Shown here piece by piece: positions 61,509 to 64,000 of a DNA stretch of 64,000 nucleotides. The notes below the pieces were generated by a model that worked only from the letters and a program-made list of their open reading frames with translations, did not search any database and was not told the DNA's origin. A program made the position numbers and the translations under genes. Each line of letters opens with the position of its first letter. The stretch's first letter is position 1. The stretch is taken from contig NZ_KV788383.1 of the NCBI RefSeq assembly GCF_001807265.1, positions 1 through 64,000 of the forward strand, read 5' to 3'. This stretch comes from Corynebacterium sp. HMSC05H05. Lineage in GTDB: Bacteria; Actinomycetota; Actinomycetes; Mycobacteriales; Mycobacteriaceae.

Positions 61509-64000
61509 TTAGGCCTCCGGCAGCTGTTCCAGGCGTGCGGTGACGCGCTCGAACTCTTCCTGCGCGACCTGCTGGCGCACCTTGATCTTTTCCACCACGG
61601 GCTCCGGCGCGTTGGCCAGGAACTGCTCGTTGGCAAGCTTCGCGCCTGTGGTGTCCAGCTCCTTCTGCGCCGCGGCGAGCTCCTTTTCCAGGCGCTTGCG
61701 CTCTGCGGCGACGTCGACGGTGCCGGAGGTGTCCAGCGCCACGTCGAGGTTGGCTTTGCTGAGGCGCATTTCAATGCTTGCCGACGAGCTAAAGTCCTCC
61801 CCTGGCTTTTCCACCCTGGCAATCTGACGGACCACGTCCTCCAGCTCTGCCAGGTCCGCGGACGCGAAGTCCACGCGGGCCGGCACCTTCTGCGAGGGCT
61901 TGACGCCCTGGTCGGAGCGGAAGCGGCGCAGCTCGGTGATGAGCTTGATCGCGTCTTCGACGCGGGTGCGTGCCTGGGTGTCGGTCTCGGCGCCGCCGTT
62001 GGTGTCGTCCGCGGTCGGCCACGGCGCGATGGTGACGGTTGCCTCGCCGGTGAGCGCCTTCCACAGCACCTCAGTGATGAACGGCATGGTCGGGTGCAGC
62101 AGACGCAGCACGACGTCGAGGACGCGGCCGAGCACGACCTTGGTGGTCTCGCCTCGGTCCTTCTCCTCCGACGAGGCGTCAGCCTCGTCCCGCGGAATTT
62201 GCGTCTTGGCAATTTCCAGGTACCAGTCGCACAGCTCGTCCCACGCGAAGTGGTAGAGCAGCTCGTTGGCCTTGGCAAACTGGTAGTCGTCCAGGTAGGC
62301 GTCCACCTTGGCGCGCACTTCCTCGGCGCGGTCCAGGATCCAGCGGTCCGCGTCCGTGAGCGCCTCGCGCGCCGGCAGCTCGCCGACGTGCGCGCCGTTC
62401 ATCAGGGCGAACTTGGTGGCGTTGAAGAGTTTGGTGGCGAAGTTGCGGGCGGCGGTGGCGTGGTCGTCGCCGATCGGCAGGTCCACGCCCGGGTTCGCCC
62501 CGCGGGCCAGGGCGAAGCGCAGCGCATCCGCACCGTAGCGCTCCACCCAGTCCATCGGGTCGATGCCGTTGCCCAGGGACTTGGACATCTTGCGGCCTTT
62601 TTCATCGCGTACCAGGCCGTGCAGGTACAAATGCTCAAAGGGGATCTGCGGGCGGCCGTCTGCACCCTCGCCAAGGATTTCAGGAGTTTCCTGCCCGGCG
62701 AAGGTGCCGAACATCATCATGCGCGCCACCCAGAAGAACAGAATGTCGTAGGCGGTGACCAGCACCGTGGTGGGGAAGAACTTCTCCAGCTCCGGGGTCT
62801 TTTCCGGCCAACCCATGGTGGAAAACGGCCAAAGGGCGGAGGAGAACCAGGTGTCCAGCACGTCCGGGTCCTGCTCGTAGCCTGCCGGCGGCTCCTCGTC
62901 GGGGCCGACGCAGACCACGTCGCGCTCGCCGTTCTCGTCCTCCGGGCCGTACCAGATCGGGATGCGGTGGCCCCACCACAGCTGGCGCGAGATCGTCCAG
63001 TCGTGCATGTTGTCCACCCAGTCGAAGTAGCGCTTCTCCATGGATTCTGGGTGGATCTTGGTGTCGCCGGAGCGCACGGCGTCACCGGACATCTTTGCCA
63101 ACTCGTCGACCTTGACAAACCACTGCAGGGACAAGCGCGGCTCGATCGGCTCGCCGGAGCGCTCCGAGTGGCCCACGGAGTGCACGTACGGGCGCACTTC
63201 CTTGACAATGCGGCCCTGCTCCGCCAGCGCCTCGCGCACAGCCACGCGGGCGTCCTCGCGCGTCATGCCGTCGAAGCGGGTGCCGGTATCGGCGATGCGG
63301 CCCTTCTCGTCCATGATGATCGGCATGTCCAGGTTGTGGCGCAGGCCCATCTCGTAGTCGTTCGGGTCGTGCGCCGGGGTGATCTTCACGGCACCGGTGC
63401 CCAGTTCCATGTCCACGTAGTCGTCGGCGATGACCTCAATTTGCAGGTCCTCGCGCAGCGGGTGCGGGAAGACCTGGCCGATCAGGTCGGCGTAGCGCTC
63501 GTCGTCGTGGTGGACGGCGATCGCGACGTCGCCAAGCATTGTCTCCACTCGGGTGGTGGCGACGACCAGGTGCGGCTCGTCGTCGTTCAGCGAGCCGTAG
63601 CGGATGGAGACGAACTCGCCCTCGACGTCCTTGTACACCACCTCAATGTCGGAGACGGCAGTTTCCAGCACCGGCGACCAGTTGACCAGGCGGTAGTCGC
63701 GGTAGACCAGGCCGCGATCGTAGAGCTTTTTGAAGATGGTCTGCACGGCGCGCGACAGGCCGTCGTCAAGCGTGAAGCGCTCCCGCGACCAGTCCACCGA
63801 GTCGCCGATGGCGCGCATCTGCGTGGTGATCGTGCCGCCGTACTGCTGCTTCCACTCCCACACGCGCTCGATGAATTCCTCGCGCCCGTAGTCGTAGCGG
63901 TCCTTGCCTTCCTCCGCCTTGAGCTTGGCCTCCACCTTGGTCTGGGTGGCGATGCCGGCGTGGTCCATGCCCGGCAGCCACAGCACCTCGAAGCCCTGCA
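61509..64000 (-). CDS. valS: Valyl-tRNA synthetase (3' part; start lies outside the window)
   Basis: At least 830 residues of a class I valyl-tRNA synthetase, which charges tRNA-Val. Visible: the [19 protein letters not shown] region after the HIGH motif (itself outside the window), the editing domain with [31 protein letters not shown], the KMSKS signature in [15 protein letters not shown], the tRNA anticodon-binding domain, and a C-terminal coiled coil. Only the N-terminal ~60-80 residues are missing. Its stop abuts the folC start. Confidence 0.97.
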   Translation of the reverse strand, partial: QGFEVLWLPGMDHAGIATQTKVEAKLKAEEGKDRYDYGREEFIERVWEWKQQYGGTITTQMRAIGDSVDWSRERFTLDDGLSRAVQTIFKKLYDRGLVYRDYRLVNWSPVLETAVSDIEVVYKDVEGEFVSIRYGSLNDDEPHLVVATTRVETMLGDVAIAVHHDDERYADLIGQVFPHPLREDLQIEVIADDYVDMELGTGAVKITPAHDPNDYEMGLRHNLDMPIIMDEKGRIADTGTRFDGMTREDARVAVREALAEQGRIVKEVRPYVHSVGHSERSGEPIEPRLSLQWFVKVDELAKMSGDAVRSGDTKIHPESMEKRYFDWVDNMHDWTISRQLWWGHRIPIWYGPEDENGERDVVCVGPDEEPPAGYEQDPDVLDTWFSSALWPFSTMGWPEKTPELEKFFPTTVLVTAYDILFFWVARMMMFGTFAGQETPEILGEGADGRPQIPFEHLYLHGLVRDEKGRKMSKSLGNGIDPMDWVERYGADALRFALARGANPGVDLPIGDDHATAARNFATKLFNATKFALMNGAHVGELPAREALTDADRWILDRAEEVRAKVDAYLDDYQFAKANELLYHFAWDELCDWYLEIAKTQIPRDEADASSEEKDRGETTKVVLGRVLDVVLRLLHPTMPFITEVLWKALTGEATVTIAPWPTADDTNGGAETDTQARTRVEDAIKLITELRRFRSDQGVKPSQKVPARVDFASADLAELEDVVRQIARVEKPGEDFSSSASIEMRLSKANLDVALDTSGTVDVAAERKRLEKELAAAQKELDTTGAKLANEQFLANAPEPVVEKIKVRQQVAQEEFERVTARLEQLPEA

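Overview
The window is chromosomal DNA of a high-GC actinobacterium, almost certainly a Corynebacterium. Gene content and order match that genus closely: hemW-hrcA-dnaJ-rsmE-phoH-ybeY; a cystathionine beta-lyase gene next to brnQ; proB-hydroxyacid dehydrogenase-proA; nadD-rsfS-phosphatase-degV-comEA-comEC-holA-rpsT-lepA; and valS-folC-DUF4233-ndk-rne-rplU-rpmA-obg. I see no tRNA, rRNA, insertion sequence, prophage or CRISPR array. Coding density is very high and no gene-free stretch exceeds about 190 bases.

Layout. 1-2.1 kb: tail of a gene, pyridoxal kinase and a zinc alcohol dehydrogenase. 2.2-9.7 kb: a minus-strand stress and translation block (hemW, hrcA, dnaJ, rsmE, phoH, ybeY, CNNM/HlyC-CorC protein). 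9.8-20.8 kb: acyl-CoA synthetase and malQ (divergent), small membrane proteins, a membrane-anchored trypsin-like protease, M3 peptidase, a degenerate carboxylesterase, a lipoprotein and an ABC exporter. 20.9-30.8 kb (plus strand): C-S lyase, BrnQ, luciferase-like flavin enzyme, GntR regulator, a four-gene dipeptide-type ABC importer and ribokinase. 30.8-38.5 kb: two tandem S33 hydrolases, an unrecognised 669-residue membrane protein, lepA, a CPBP membrane protease and an orphan PemK/MazF-like protein. 38.6-47.9 kb: rpsT with a structured leader, a secreted esterase, then holA, comEC, comEA, degV, phosphatase, rsfS, nadD, a small exported protein and a cutinase-like protein. 47.9-64 kb: proline genes, obg, rpmA, rplU, rne, a TetR regulator, ndk, an acyl-AMP ligase, DUF4233, folC and the 3' part of valS.

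A recurrent signal in the sequence is a TANNNT -10 box placed 6-8 bases before the ATG or GTG start. It occurs before about 19 genes here (for example malQ, fadD, dcp, ribokinase, proB, proA, ndk) and implies leaderless mRNAs. This fixed several start choices and exposed tightly packed divergent promoters, including one pair of genes whose ATG start codons overlap on opposite strands (33213-33216).

No single textbook 'new system' stands out. The best leads are: the 669-residue membrane protein and its overlapping divergent hydrolases; a type-B carboxylesterase homologue that has lost its nucleophile elbow; a protease plus 54-residue membrane protein pair; a large inverted repeat before the C-S lyase gene; two perfect inverted DnaA boxes upstream of comEA-comEC-holA; and structured leaders before rpsT and rplU. 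All function calls come from reading protein motifs and gene order by eye; no database search was run.
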